NCBI GenBank assembly: GCA_012862575.1 | Contig: BLSF01000049.1 | Location: 186,001 to 250,000, forward strand | Direction of reading: 5' to 3' | DNA length: 64,000 nucleotides | DNA from: Parietichytrium sp. I65-24A | Lineage: Eukaryota > Sar > Bigyra > Thraustochytrida > Thraustochytriidae | Shown: positions 30,798 through 42,455 of the stretch, piece after piece | How the letters are laid out: every line of letters begins with the position of its first letter | How positions within the stretch are numbered: the first letter of the stretch is position 1 | The notes under the pieces: model-generated | Databases searched by the model: none | What the model saw: only the letters and a program-made list of their open reading frames with translations | Told to the model about the DNA's origin: nothing | Translations under genes and position numbers: made by a program

Positions 30798-31827
30798 TCT
30801 TGTGCTGTCATATTTTATATATTTTATATTTTATTCCGAATTCCAATTACCGCAAACCCGGAACAATCCAAGAACATGATTTTATCAACTCTTTCAATCA
30901 ATCAACCAAGCGAACAGGCGCAGACAGCAAAGCTACAAAACACTCTGTGGACACCTGCTCCGGAAATAAACGAGGCAACGGTACTAGTACCGAGTTCTCC
31001 ATCTCCGACGACACAACTCCGCGCTTCGGCGACCACATCACGTACAAATGCTCAGAAGAGAAAGATTAACCCGTCCCGACAAAGCCAAGAGTTAGCCAAG
31101 AGAGAGACAAGAAGAGAGAGATGGTAGGAGAGAACAAAGGAACTTTCGAGATTCGAGAAGCATTTGGATCTTTCGGAAACTCTTACAATGGTTTCCTATT
31201 CACGTGCTACTCCAACTCCCCGAAAGGAAAAGCTGCCTAGGCTAGGTGAACTACTAACCCACGCCTCTCCCGCATTCATTAGACCTATGTTCAACTTGGT
31301 AGTTTAGTTAACGCCTGTGGTAACATGTGCTCAGAGCTCCCTCCACACGTGGTGCTCACAAAGTCATCATCGTGCGATCAACGAGATCAACCTCACTGTG
31401 ATTACACAGTCAATGAAGTCAATGAGCGGTTTTTTGGTTTGAAACTTTGAACAGAGCAAATCTGTAGGCACTAGCACCCACCGTCAGATCTATCTAATCA
31501 CCCTCGATTCCTCCGATCTTCTAGACCAGCACCATGTCTCCTGGCTAGCAGTCCTGGCCCCCGCTACCAAAAGCTACCATCGACTACTAAAAACCACAAG
31601 GTTTCGCTCATTGGTGAAGCAACTTGAAGCTGGATAGATAGTATCCCACCCAGCTAGCCTCTCGGTTAGCGTGGGTGATAGTTCTGCTGGTAGTTCTGCT
31701 GGTAGCGGTGGTAGGTTCGAAGGTTGGGAGTCCTTGGGACTTTGGCAGAGCGCGAGACGAAAAGAAGAAGAAAAGGAAGAAAAAGAGAGAGAGACAGAGA
31801 CAGAGACTGAGAGAGAGGGAGGAGGGA

Positions 31828-31863
<36 letters not shown>

Positions 31864-32324
31864 GCCTTCTTCTTCTTCTACTTGTTGTTGTTGTTGTTGT
31901 TGTTGAGTGCCTCGGTGTGTCGCGTCGTGGGTTGGGTTGCGTTTGGTGTGTCGGATCGGGTCGGGGTCGTTCGGAAGGCTTTGTTCGTCCGTGCGTTCGA
32001 GCCTTGTCTGGCGGAGGCGCGATCCTTCTGCTGCGGGAGTGCCTCTCGGCGTTTCTCCTTCTTTCCTTCTTTCCTTGCACCCTGGCATCTTTTCGTTGCG
32101 AGGCGTGGACTCCTGGAAATCCCTTCGGTCAGTGCGTCGTGTCGGGCACTGGTTCTCGTGGGAGCGCACTTGTTGTTTCTTCTGGAGGGCGGGAATTTGC
32201 GGTGTAATAGGAACTTGGCGCTAGTCGGAGTCGGCGAGCCACTTGGTCGTTTTGAGGCCTGAATTCTGCATATATTGGTCGTACGGCGCGGCCGGTTTTG
32301 ACGTATCTTGAGCACATTAGCGCA
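30798..32324. other. Intergenic, GA-rich leader of Nup205
   Basis: 1.5 kb without a supported gene. A long GA tract at 31783-31862 is followed by a TTG repeat (31885-31906); open frames crossing it on both strands are products of this low complexity. Confidence 0.6.
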
Positions 32325-35300
32325 ATGGATCCCAACGAACTACGGAATTTGGAGAGCCTGTGCGCCACCATCTACAACCCTGTGAACCAGGAGTCGCAGC
32401 TGATAGATAGGTTGGAGGCGCAGCGGCAGCTCATGCGACTGCATTCCTCGGCGCAGTACATCTCCCAACTTCAGTACACGCTGGAGAATTCGAAATCTCC
32501 TCAGACTCTCTTATTTGCATGCAAAGGCCTTGAGTTGATATTTACTAATGACTGGCGGAACACTAGCCAGACGCAGCGGATAGAAGTGCAAAAGTTTCTC
32601 TTGCAGCTGTTGTGCAACTATTCGGAATCTAGCAACAGCTTTGTTAGCAACGCGCTCATCAGCACGCTCTGTCGCCTGACCAGGCTGGGATGGTGCTCGG
32701 AGCCGCAGCTGCGCGTTCTCATGGACGAGATCGTCGGACTCACAAGAGGTGGTCCCAGCCGCGCAATCTTGGGCCTTCGGATATTGTCCGAGCTCATTAA
32801 TGAGTTTGAGGCTGGGAGGACGGAGTCTTCTGGCAGGTTGGATACGGAGGGCAGGTTGGTGGCTCAAGCTTTCCGTGAGCAGGACGGTCTCACAACTGCT
32901 TTTTTCCTTGCCCTCGATGCTGTCAACACGGCTTTCAACTCGAGGAATCCCAAGGACCGACCCGTGCTTAAGGCGGCGCTTATTACCTTGCACTCTTGCT
33001 TGTCCTATGATTTTGTGGGGACCGGGTATACGGAAAACGACGACGTTGTAGCGTGCTTGTATATCCCTGTGGACTGGGCCAAGCACATCGCCACGGCGCA
33101 AGCTTTGAGGATGCTTTTCCAGATCTATAATGCCCAGTGGCAGGTATCCAACGAAAGCGAGATTGACTCTTCGGACGAAGGGCCAGCAAGCATGAGCTTG
33201 CAGTGTATCGCGCTCATTTCCAGCACTCGGCGATCCGTTTTTGACGACAATAATAGGCACGAGTTCCTTGTGGCCCTCCTCGAAGGGACCACACAGCTCA
33301 TGCAGGAGAAGACAGGTCTCAGCCACAGCGAAGCTTGTTTGCATCATCTCTGCAGGGTGCTATCTCGCGTGAAGGGCCATTTTCAGCTAGTGGAGCTGGC
33401 CAAACCGCCACAGTATCAAGTATGGCTGCAAACGCTGGGCGGCTTCACGGAGGAGATCCTCGCAGCCTGGAGGTCGGTCAGCATGAGATCTGTGCACTAT
33501 TTGATTCGTCTATGGGGTGCTCTGGTCCTTCCAACGGCGTACTTGCGCATGCGGGAGAGTATAGGTCGTCCACAGGATGGGTCGATGGATAATGGTGACG
33601 ATCAGCCCAATTTCTTGAGAGGGTTGGACAACTACGTTCCGCGTATTGTCCAGGCATTTATTTCCACTCGGGCGGAGATGTGCAGTGCTGCGGCTCTGGA
33701 GGAATTGAGCGAGTCGCAAAACAGCAACAACACAAATCTCATGGGAATGGATAGGAAAGGGTACGGAAACTTTGGGCGCGGAGCGGGCGGCATCGAGGAT
33801 AACCCGCTGGACGACGAAGGCATGCTCTTGGAGCAACTCACTCCTCTTTCGATGCTAGCTCGTTATCGATACAGTATTTCCGCGAATGGAATCGGGGAGC
33901 TGTACCTAAAGGCCATGGCTGACCGATCCTTAGCTATTTCGCAGCTCATTTCCCAGCGCTCGGATGAGGCAAAGATGAGGCTCACCGACGCACAAGCAAG
34001 ACTTGCGTTCTTGACCTACCTTATTGGAGCAATTATTGGCGGCCACGTTACTCGTGTGTCTGCGCGCGCCATCGAAAACCTGGAGGAGTTGAACTCGGAG
34101 CTTGCAGCTTTGGTGTTCAAGATGGTGAGCGACTCTCAGCGGACAGAGGAGGCAATTCAAAATCATGGCGAGTCACCCGCTGTTCTCATCTTTGGGTTTG
34201 GAAGCAATGCCGGATGGCGCCTTGAGCTGGCCACCTTGTATTTCTTCAGATGCTTTCAGACTCTTTACATTGAATCGCGAGCCAAGGAAGATGAGGTGGA
34301 GAAGCGTAGTCGACCAAGGGCTATCGAGATGGTGGAAGACCCGGGCGGTTTTGTGACCTTTTCTTACTTTCGAAGAGGCGCCATAGGTGGGCCTTCGAGT
34401 TCTCCTGGTGCAAAGTCAACCTCCCTGGTCCCTTCCTCGGCATCCAGTGCGGGCAACAAGTCGCTAATGGTGCCGGGGCCAAATATGCTTCCATTCTTTC
34501 AAATGCGATCCTTGCCCTCAGCCTCTCCTTCGCTGGACATTCTAAATCGCGGATTGTTGCCAATGCTTCGAGGGAACAGTTCCAGTGGGCAAGGTGATGG
34601 CGGTGACGATGACGACGATGGTGACCCAAACATGAATGACTCAAATTTCCAGATTGGGGAGGGGGCCGCCAAGGGCTCCACTCCGTGCCCTTCTCCGATC
34701 GTTGTCGACGAATTGAGTGCTGCCGAGTTGGCGAAGAAGGAGAATCAACTGAACGAAGAGGCAAACATGCGTGCGGCTGCAATGCAGCAGAGTATTGCTC
34801 ACCGTGTGGGCGTACAGGGGGGCGACCGAGCACTTCTAGATATTGCTATGCGTCGGATTTTCGGCTTGCTACAGTACGCGCAACACGTGAATGAGCGGGG
34901 GGTGCCTCTTGACGATTCTTCCGCCCCTGTGACTCTGGTCCAGCGCGCATTGAGCGTGTTGTACCAACTTAGTGTCGGAGTCACCATCGTTCACGCTGGC
35001 AAACTATCGAAGCCGAGACTTGTGAGCAGTGGTCGCCTGCTTTTGGAGAGCGAGGTGATCCAGGGCCTCCTGCTCAACCCATCTGCTGAACGCTTCCCTC
35101 TTCTTCGAGAGCCGCGCCATGGACGTGCGCGGTCATTTATGATGGCCACTCTCTCCAAATTGCTGTTCACACAGCTGCGATACCCCTCCTCGCAAGGCAA
35201 CGGCGATATTCCGGAAAATATGTTTGACGTGAATGCAGGAGTTTTGACTGCCCAGGAGAAGGTAGATGAGCGTTTCATTGCTTTCATGACTCCGATGACG

Positions 35301-36842
35301 GAGGTGATGGACGGGCTTATTAACATGGCAAAAGCAAATGTCATGGATCTGAGACGGCCCGATTTGAAAGGACCAATTGTTGGCCTCTTTAGGGATTTGC
35401 GGGGAGTTATTTCCTCCGCCACAGCTGCTCGCGAGTACGACCTGGTGTTCGCGTGGTTTTTCCCAAACCGAATCAAGGTCCTCTCGGCGGTGGCGCAAGT
35501 GTGGAATGATAGCATGGAAGTGATGGTGCCTTTACTTAAGTTGTTATCAGAAGTTGTTCACAATCGGGGCTCAAGGATTATGTTTCCTGAGCTCAGCCCC
35601 GGCGGCCTAATTCTCTTCAGGGAGGCGGCAAATATCATCGTGTCGTTTGCGTCGCCTCAGTTACAGGCTTTGGAGCACGCAAAGGAATCGCAGCGCGCTG
35701 GCCACGAACATCGCGAGAATATCCGCCGTAAACTCGGCGACCTTAACAGCAACGTAACACAGTCCCTCCGACAGGCCCTTGGGGACGGCGTCGGAGGACA
35801 AGGTGGGTCGAGCGACCCGATGTCCATGCAGGCCCTCAAGGAGGCGGTTATGGAGATGGGCGAAGAGTTCTATGGCACTGGCGGGTCTGCCTCAAAGGAG
35901 AAGGAGAAAGTCTCGCTTGCGACCGTAGTGGAACTTGGGAAGAGCTCAGTTGGGCCGGGTATTACGGTGGACCAAGAGTCTTTGCAACAAAAGTGCTCAC
36001 GAGTGTGCCTAATCAGTCTTAGTAGGATGATGAGCGGGCGCTATGCTCCTCTCGGCGTTTTCCAGCTTTTTGGGGACTCAAGTTTGACCGAGGCACACCG
36101 CTCGGTTCTCGAGCTTGCCTTGTCCGGTTCGCCAAAGCACGTGATGAGCTTTCCAAAGATGGCTCGTGCCTTGGTGCAGCTGCTTGGCCTATTAGCGGAT
36201 CAATTTATAATGTCGCTGGTTGACATTTCGTCGCCATTGTTTGGGCGGATCATGGCATGCCTAGGCGAGGCTTTGGCTGCGCCGGCCTCACCTCTGACCC
36301 CTGCGGCTGCTCGGACAATTGAAACTATTGCAATCTTTCGTTGCCGCGCTGCTGCAGCTGTTCACGTCCCTAGCGAGGGCACAAACGTAGAGGTGGACTC
36401 CCTGCAAAGAATTCGCGCCGTCCTCAATCCGGAGCACCGCACTCGTGGGGATACTACGAGTTTGGAGACGTACCAGAAAGCCGCTCAGCTTTTCGCGATG
36501 CACGAACAGGCACATCCAAATCTGTTTGGCAGTCTGCTCGCCCACTTTATGCATACACTCTTCTCATTTCAGAGCAGCGAGAGCCCGAACCAGTGGTCGT
36601 ACGCGAAGCCAATCATGCCTCTCATTTTCTGCGCCCCACGAGAGTTTGAGCGGCAGAGGGCTGAGTTTTTGAATGCCCAATCTTCGGCGCGCGAAGTGCG
36701 GGTAAGGGAAGCCTATGACCAGCTGTTTTCCAAACTAGCACCGGCTTTGTCGAACCCGTCTCTGTTCAACATGCTCTTGCGCTCCAACGAGGCTTTTAGT
36801 AAACAGTTGTCCTCATTTTGCCGTGATTTGAGGCGAGAGTAA
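32325..36842 (+). CDS. Nuclear pore scaffold nucleoporin Nup205/Nup192
   Basis: 1505 residues in one exon. Nup205 (yeast Nup192) is a large alpha-solenoid of the inner ring of the nuclear pore. Seen: an all-helical protein with the family N-terminus (LRNLESLCATIYNP, AQRQLMRLHSSAQYISQLQY), FLLQLLCNY, then FVALLEGT-like DNNRHEFLVALLEGTTQLM, LIRLWGALVLP, and a C-terminal solenoid with YQKAAQLFAMHEQAHPN. A disordered Gly/Asp/Ser-rich insert lies near residues 680-830 (SSSGQGDGGDDDDDGDPN). Start: the first ATG; the leader frame upstream has no ATG. A somewhat short Nup205 (animal about 2000), close to fungal Nup192 in size. No intron despite 4.5 kb. Confidence 0.82.
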   Translation: MDPNELRNLESLCATIYNPVNQESQLIDRLEAQRQLMRLHSSAQYISQLQYTLENSKSPQTLLFACKGLELIFTNDWRNTSQTQRIEVQKFLLQLLCNYSESSNSFVSNALISTLCRLTRLGWCSEPQLRVLMDEIVGLTRGGPSRAILGLRILSELINEFEAGRTESSGRLDTEGRLVAQAFREQDGLTTAFFLALDAVNTAFNSRNPKDRPVLKAALITLHSCLSYDFVGTGYTENDDVVACLYIPVDWAKHIATAQALRMLFQIYNAQWQVSNESEIDSSDEGPASMSLQCIALISSTRRSVFDDNNRHEFLVALLEGTTQLMQEKTGLSHSEACLHHLCRVLSRVKGHFQLVELAKPPQYQVWLQTLGGFTEEILAAWRSVSMRSVHYLIRLWGALVLPTAYLRMRESIGRPQDGSMDNGDDQPNFLRGLDNYVPRIVQAFISTRAEMCSAAALEELSESQNSNNTNLMGMDRKGYGNFGRGAGGIEDNPLDDEGMLLEQLTPLSMLARYRYSISANGIGELYLKAMADRSLAISQLISQRSDEAKMRLTDAQARLAFLTYLIGAIIGGHVTRVSARAIENLEELNSELAALVFKMVSDSQRTEEAIQNHGESPAVLIFGFGSNAGWRLELATLYFFRCFQTLYIESRAKEDEVEKRSRPRAIEMVEDPGGFVTFSYFRRGAIGGPSSSPGAKSTSLVPSSASSAGNKSLMVPGPNMLPFFQMRSLPSASPSLDILNRGLLPMLRGNSSSGQGDGGDDDDDGDPNMNDSNFQIGEGAAKGSTPCPSPIVVDELSAAELAKKENQLNEEANMRAAAMQQSIAHRVGVQGGDRALLDIAMRRIFGLLQYAQHVNERGVPLDDSSAPVTLVQRALSVLYQLSVGVTIVHAGKLSKPRLVSSGRLLLESEVIQGLLLNPSAERFPLLREPRHGRARSFMMATLSKLLFTQLRYPSSQGNGDIPENMFDVNAGVLTAQEKVDERFIAFMTPMTEVMDGLINMAKANVMDLRRPDLKGPIVGLFRDLRGVISSATAAREYDLVFAWFFPNRIKVLSAVAQVWNDSMEVMVPLLKLLSEVVHNRGSRIMFPELSPGGLILFREAANIIVSFASPQLQALEHAKESQRAGHEHRENIRRKLGDLNSNVTQSLRQALGDGVGGQGGSSDPMSMQALKEAVMEMGEEFYGTGGSASKEKEKVSLATVVELGKSSVGPGITVDQESLQQKCSRVCLISLSRMMSGRYAPLGVFQLFGDSSLTEAHRSVLELALSGSPKHVMSFPKMARALVQLLGLLADQFIMSLVDISSPLFGRIMACLGEALAAPASPLTPAAARTIETIAIFRCRAAAAVHVPSEGTNVEVDSLQRIRAVLNPEHRTRGDTTSLETYQKAAQLFAMHEQAHPNLFGSLLAHFMHTLFSFQSSESPNQWSYAKPIMPLIFCAPREFERQRAEFLNAQSSAREVRVREAYDQLFSKLAPALSNPSLFNMLLRSNEAFSKQLSSFCRDLRRE

Positions 36843-38215
36843 GAGTAATTTTTTCTTCCTACTGAAAACAAGAATTCGACGCACATTTTTTTTTTAATCT
36901 TTCCAGTTCCAGAATTCAGAATTTAGGTCTTTCTTTTGTCAAACTTTTCTTTGGTTCAAGAGCTAGCCTTTGGTTTCCCACTCTCAGAATAAAAAGGAAA
37001 TGAACAAATGAAGGACTCCATGTTTCTGCGAGCATGCTGCAGCCTGGCTTGCTGGCTGCGGCGGCTTCATCTGCTCGCGTGCTTTAGCTACTAGAAGATG
37101 TGGTGCGCATCGTCAAACTACCGTTAGTCGGACAGATCCAAAGCCCTTTCGATCAGGCTAGGAGCAAGCGAAAGACCATATCATTGAATTCATCGATCAT
37201 ATTCGATCATCCTTTCGTCGACATGATTCTCATTTGCGTCCCCCGCCGTATCGCTTCTGATGTCGGCCCTGCTTGGAGTTTGTCAGCTAGCTACAGGCTG
37301 CAAGTCACCGAAAGTCCCGAAGGTCTTGGGTGTTCCAGACAAGACTTTGGCACGTCTGAGTTCTGCTGACATCCCTGGGGTCCGAAGCTTCTACTTACGC
37401 AGACTGACAGGACTGACATCTCGCATTCCGTTTCCCTCTTTGACGGAAGTTGGTCTTTTCTGCTGTCATCTCTACAACTTCTTCCACTGCGGGAGTCGGG
37501 CATCCCACTCATGCAGCCTCCCCACAAAACTCTCCTACCATTGCTCTAAGGAGCGCTACTGTCTTCTCGTGCATCTGTCAGCCAATCTCCTCCGCATAGC
37601 TCTGCATAGCACCGCATAGCACCACGTAGCACTGTCGCGCTTCCGGTAGGAGTCTCAATAGGCGTGGAGGTAGGGGTAGGAGCCAAGGCGCCAAGGCGTC
37701 AGGCTGATCCTGACCTGAGTAACCTGAGTAACCTGATGTAACCTGAGTGAATTGTGCTTCTGGTATCAACTCACTCACAGTCAATCATCAATCAATCAAT
37801 CAAAATCACAAGAGGAAAGAGCGAAAGAGAGAAAGGAGGACAGAGACAGAGACAGACACAGACACAGACACACACACAGAGAGATCGATAGAGAGAGAGA
37901 GAGAGAAAGAAAGCAAGAAAGAAAGTGCGCGTGTGGTGGTGACAGAGGGCACTTGACCAAATAGTCCGTGGCTTTGTTTCGCAGTTCGCAAACTCGTCGG
38001 CTGTTCGGTTGGCACGTTGTGGCACGTCGACGCTCTTCTTGGCAGCAGTGCGCAGCTCTTCGTGGTCGGCCGCGACGGTGGACCGTCTTGTCAAGTCTTC
38101 GCGCGCGTCAGAGGAGGAAGAGGAAGCAAGTCCGTGGCTCGCAACTGTCAGCTGTCAACTCTCAAGTCGGGGAGGCTCGGAGCGCTGGTGTGGGAACTGG
38201 AAGTAAATTGGAGGA
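36843..38215. other. Intergenic, leader of GTP cyclohydrolase
   Basis: No gene seen. A purine-rich tract at 37815-37921 (GA, then ACAGAC units, then GA) lies about 300 bases before the next start codon. GAATTCAGAATTTAG occurs near 36913. Confidence 0.5.
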
Positions 38216-38923
38216 ATGGACTTTGCGGTGGGCCAGCCAAAGCCACGGTCGCAGTCATGTGGCAGCGTGACCTCTCCCGCGGTGACTCCCGCGCGACTGG
38301 AGCAGCTGTCGGAGCGTCTGCCTTCGCGAGTTGGGTGCTCGGAGGAGGAGAATGCTGAGCGCGAGGCGAAAATGGCGGCCGCTGTGAAGGTCCTGCTGGA
38401 GTGCATGGGCGAGAACCCCGATCGCGAAGGACTTGCTCGGACGCCGCTGCGAATGGCCAAGGCGATGCTTTTCTTCACGCAAGGGTACTCGCAGTCGCTG
38501 GAGGACGTTGTGAACGACGCGATCTTTGACGAGAACCATAATGAGATGGTCGTTGTCAAGGACATCGACCTATTCTCTACCTGCGAGCACCACCTGGTGC
38601 CGTTTTTCGGCAGGGTGCACATTGGCTACATCCCGAACGGCAAGGTGCTGGGGCTTTCCAAACTTGGTCGTATTGCAGAGCTCTTTGCGAGGCGGCTTCA
38701 GGTGCAGGAACGTCTAACGACACAGATTGCGGACGCGGTGATGGAAATCCTTACGCCACAGGGTGTCGGGGTCGTCATCGAGGCGACCCACATGTGCATG
38801 GTGATGCGCGGGGTCCAAAAGCCGCAGGCGAAAACCACGACCAGCTCTGTTCGCGGCGTGTTCCAGTCTGATCCACGCACAAGACAAGAGTTCTTCTCAC
38901 ACATCTACCAGGGAGCGAGATGA
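38216..38923 (+). CDS. GTP cyclohydrolase I
   Basis: 235 residues, one exon. Converts GTP to 7,8-dihydroneopterin triphosphate, the first step of tetrahydropterin or folate synthesis. Zinc ligands: Cys and His in [12 protein letters not shown] and the Cys in [12 protein letters not shown]. Other family motifs: [48 protein letters not shown], and the C-terminal [19 protein letters not shown]. The first 60 residues are Ser/Arg-rich, as in many eukaryotic forms. Length is normal. Cytosolic by lack of an evident targeting signal. Whether the product feeds folate or BH4 cannot be told here. Confidence 0.95.
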   Translation: MDFAVGQPKPRSQSCGSVTSPAVTPARLEQLSERLPSRVGCSEEENAEREAKMAAAVKVLLECMGENPDREGLARTPLRMAKAMLFFTQGYSQSLEDVVNDAIFDENHNEMVVVKDIDLFSTCEHHLVPFFGRVHIGYIPNGKVLGLSKLGRIAELFARRLQVQERLTTQIADAVMEILTPQGVGVVIEATHMCMVMRGVQKPQAKTTTSSVRGVFQSDPRTRQEFFSHIYQGAR

Positions 38924-39389
38924 CGAGGGGCGATTTTGACTTCAATTTCGATTTCGATTTGAAATCAATCACACACTGTTTTAAAATATCGCCGCATCTT
39001 TTCTTTTTACTGCACATGTCATAAGATTGTTGTCACCTTATAGAAATATTTACGCATAGCTACCTTGAGGCCCTCGCTTTTGTTTGGGAAGAATCCCGTA
39101 TCCCCTGTTTTTGCCTTGTGTTCTTTTTGATTCAAACGTCGTGATTGGTTGGATCTAACGGGTTTTGAAGGCGTGTGTGGGGCATTGGCCCAGCCCACTC
39201 ATCGAACCTCAACAGCAACGTTTTAACTGGAACAAAGAGATTGACTTGACTCTTAAGGAAGATCGCGGCGTCGCTTGGCGGGCCGTGGATTGTGAGCGTC
39301 GTGTTGTGTTGGCGTGCCGTGCCGTGCCTTGCCTTATTGGTTGAGAGAATGTTTGTTTTGGAGTTACTGTTTCCTTTTTTAAAAAAGTG
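38924..39389. other. Gap between convergent GTP cyclohydrolase and Mic60
   Basis: No gene. A run of ATTTCGATTTCGATTTG near 38945 and AT-rich 3' sequence. Confidence 0.4.
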
Positions 39390-41243
39390 TTAATTTGCAG
39401 CGGAGGCAGTCAAGGTTGAGATGTGGGACTTGATTAACAAAATAGCTTGCTCTAGAGCAATCCGGTCTTTCGCTTGAGCCAGCCAGTCGCTCGCAGAGTC
39501 TTTGACTAGGCCTTGCAAGCTGTCCATCTCCTTGACGGCCGCTTCGAGGTCGTTCTTCTCTAGGAGCATGTAGCGCGCCCGTGCAAGAGCGGCTTGCTGT
39601 GAGTTGGAAGCCTCGTCATCTTGCGCTTTGCCGCCGCGGAAAGTCAACCCTGCGACGACGTGGGCAACGGCGTGCTCGAGGACACCAGCGTCATCCGGGA
39701 CAAGTGCGACGCGGTAGCAATTGTCGTAAACGGAGCTGAAGCGCTGCAAGAGCTCGAGCTCGGTGGGCACCATTCCCTGGCGAACCCTCGCCGAGAGAGA
39801 CTTTAGCGCAGACTGGACAACCTTGTCGCCTCCGGCGGCGCGCTCGACCTGGGCGACGCGGGCGCCGAGATCAGCAGGGCTCTTGTAGAGCGAGTACTGC
39901 ATGTCCACCACGGCGACGGAGAGGTCGTGGAGCTCCTTGGAGACTTGCTGGTTCTTGGAGCGCGTGGCCAGAGCGGACTCCAGCTGGCGGACCTTGTCCT
40001 TGAGCTGGGAGAGTGCCTGCAAGCGAGACTGCATCTCCTCGCCAGCCTTGTTCTCGATGGCGGTCTTGGCCTGCACGAAGCGCTGTTCCAGCTCTTTGCC
40101 GATCTCTTGGCGCTGGCGGTCCATTGCCTCTTGCGCGGACCGCTGCCACGCCTCCTCCTTGTGCCTGAGAAGGCGCGCAAAGTGCTCCTCCTGCTGGGCG
40201 GCGACCTGCTCCTTGGTCTTGGCCGCGCTGTTGGCCACCTCGTAGCGCACGAGCTCCTCGTAGCGCTCCTGCTGCTCGCGGAGCAGGTCGTCGTACTTGG
40301 CCACCAGGTCCTCCGTGTGCCGCTTGGTGAGCTCGTGCATGCGCAGCGCCTCCCAGCGATTGCGGTCCTTGAGCTCCAGCACCAGCTGCACAATCCTGTG
40401 CCGCAGGCCCTCCTCGTCCAGCTCGCGCAGGTCCTGCGCCAGCACCACCTCCAGGTCCGCGCGGAGCTCCTTCTCAATGTTCTTGATCTGCTCGTCCGTC
40501 GCATCTCCCGCGCGAGACCGCATCTCCCGCGCCTTCGACCGCACCTTGTCCAGCTTCTCCCGCGCGGGCGCCACCACCTTCTCAGCGCCCGACGCCGAAG
40601 ACGACGACGACCCCGCGGCAGCTTCCGAAGAAGAAGAAGATGCCGAAGAAGAAGAAGGAGATGATGATGATGATGCAGAAGAAGAAGATGCCGACGAAGA
40701 AGAAGAAGAAGAAGAAGAAGTGGTAGTAGACTCCTCGGCCTGCTTAATGCGTTTGCCGACCTCCTCCACCTCCTCCTTGGAAAACGTCTCGGCGTGCGAC
40801 CCGCTGGCCGCCCACCGCGCCTCCAGCTCGTCCAGCGCGGCGCGAAGCCTGGCCGGCGCCATGTCTCCCAGTAGCAAAGCGTTCTCCTGGGCCGCGGCCT
40901 TGTCCGCGGGCAGCTGCAGCACGGGCGCCACGGCGTCGTACAGCGCGGGGAACTGTTCGCGAACGCTCGCGCGGAACCGGTCGTCGGAGCGCAGCAGGAA
41001 CGCGCCGTACAGCGGCGGCGCTAGCGCGGCGCCTAGCAGCAGCGCGCGACCCGCACCGCCGGATGACTGGGGAGCGGGCATGGAGCCGGCCTGGGCGCCG
41101 CCGGGAGGAGCCGCTTCAAAAGGCTGCTGCTGCTGCTGCTTGCCTGCCGGGGAAACTCCATCTTTCACCGACTTGCTGTAACGGCGCACGGACCGCGCGG
41201 ACCGCACCGACTGCGAGAGGGTACTGCGCATCATCATCGTCAT
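39390..41243 (-). CDS. MIC60: Mic60/mitofilin, MICOS core subunit
   Basis: 617 residues, one exon; start at the ATG complementary to 41241-41243, which opens a basic, Ser-rich mitochondrial presequence (RSTLSQSVRSARSVRRYSKS). A transmembrane segment follows at residues about 61-85 (RALLLGAALAPPLYGAFLL). Then a Ser/Glu low-complexity stretch (171-210, poly-Ser coded by TCT/TCC runs), a long coiled coil (210-440) rich in Gln/Arg/Glu, and the C-terminal mitofilin signature near 470-540: LKSLSARVRQGMVPTELELL, then QRFSSVYDNCYRVALVP. Mic60 sits in the inner mitochondrial membrane and shapes crista junctions. The frame extends 118 codons upstream without support. Confidence 0.87.
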   Translation of the reverse strand: MTMMMRSTLSQSVRSARSVRRYSKSVKDGVSPAGKQQQQQPFEAAPPGGAQAGSMPAPQSSGGAGRALLLGAALAPPLYGAFLLRSDDRFRASVREQFPALYDAVAPVLQLPADKAAAQENALLLGDMAPARLRAALDELEARWAASGSHAETFSKEEVEEVGKRIKQAEESTTTSSSSSSSSSASSSSASSSSSPSSSSASSSSSEAAAGSSSSSASGAEKVVAPAREKLDKVRSKAREMRSRAGDATDEQIKNIEKELRADLEVVLAQDLRELDEEGLRHRIVQLVLELKDRNRWEALRMHELTKRHTEDLVAKYDDLLREQQERYEELVRYEVANSAAKTKEQVAAQQEEHFARLLRHKEEAWQRSAQEAMDRQRQEIGKELEQRFVQAKTAIENKAGEEMQSRLQALSQLKDKVRQLESALATRSKNQQVSKELHDLSVAVVDMQYSLYKSPADLGARVAQVERAAGGDKVVQSALKSLSARVRQGMVPTELELLQRFSSVYDNCYRVALVPDDAGVLEHAVAHVVAGLTFRGGKAQDDEASNSQQAALARARYMLLEKNDLEAAVKEMDSLQGLVKDSASDWLAQAKDRIALEQAILLIKSHISTLTASAAN

Positions 41244-42455
41244 CACGGGTGTGGTGCGTTTCGGGAGAACCAGCGAAGCTCGGCGAATCCGACCGCGAGA
41301 GGCTGCTTGTGGTTTTCTTTTTTTGGGGGGTTTTCTCTTTGGTGAGTTTCCCCGGTATCCCCGATGTGTGCGCGGGGGAAGGGAGTGACTGAGTGAGTGA
41401 AGCGGATGGAAGAAGGGAGGACGAACCACTCGACTGAAAAGTGCCAGCTGGCACCGTAGCTGAGCGATAGAGTCTTCTATGGGAAGAGAGGGCTGTCTTG
41501 TCTCGTAGCGCAGTCCGCGTCTTCTCTCGTGTGAGGAGGATCTTCTGCGATGCACGCACAACTGCGGGAGGTGTACTCGCCGCCGCTCGCCCGTCACGGT
41601 GCTAGCCAGCAGGGTAATGCCTGCTAGGTTACCTGGGAAGCTACCGCTGACGGCTAAGGAGCACTATCCGACGCTTCCTACCAGAGGAGTAGCCACGGCT
41701 ACCGCTCCAGGGGACGATCCGACTATGGAATATGCTGGGTGAGGTCTTATGGGCGACCTGCAGATCAGACGAGTCACGAAGAACCCATTTAATTAATTAA
41801 TTACTTGTTTCTCTCCTTCTTTTTTATTATCAGGTTATCGTTGAACAATGAGTGGGGGGCTGGATTGGATTGGATTGGATTGGATTAGATTGGATCGGAG
41901 AGAAACGCTTTGTTTACCTTTCGCGCGATCCCTTACTGCGAGAGAGAGAAAGGCCGTCTCCCTCGAGACAACAACAGCAGGTTCGCAAGAGGCTCTCCAT
42001 CCGTCGGGTTCCAGTACCATTCACCCTACCGCCCTGATAGCGCCCTGGGTTCTTCCCCCAAGAACCGGAACCATCTGGAGAAGAGCGCAAAGAGCTCGGC
42101 AATCTATATCTATACACGCAAGGCGACGAAGATCATGAAGATCATGAGAATACGAGGATGACGATGACAATGAGAGAGTAATAGTTACTGTTACATGGGG
42201 TTTCATTATTGTTACAGACAAATTGAGTGAGCAGCGCGGAGGAACACAGACACAAGACACACACTCGCGCACAAACACACACACACAAACCGGTTCCTTC
42301 ATTCCTCGCGCGATGGCTCAGAGCGCACTCTCGCTCTCACACCGAGAAAGAAAGAAAGAGAGAGACAAAGAAAGGAGGAAGGACCAGCGAAGATGGAGCA
42401 GACGCACACACACACAATGGCAATGGCAGAGACGGTCAGAGGGGAGGGATTTGAT
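41244..42455. other. Intergenic between Mic60 and AP2 gene
   Basis: 1.2 kb, no gene. Contains a GGATT pentamer repeat at 41861-41896, GA-rich sequence at 42340-42385, and ACAC-rich runs near 42260 and 42405. Confidence 0.5.
41861..41896. repeat. Pentamer tandem repeat GGATT
   Basis: About six units of TGGAT/GGATT with one A change near the right end. Confidence 0.9.

Noticed and set aside
31666-32262. Overlapping open frames of 167-195 residues on both strands
   Set aside because: They come from the GA microsatellite and the Nup205 leader; their products are simple Glu/Arg or Ser/Leu runs.
40297-41181. Long open frames on the plus strand across Mic60 (up to 294 residues)
   Set aside because: They are antisense shadows of the GC-rich, Ser/Glu-repeat Mic60 coding sequence and show only low-complexity runs.
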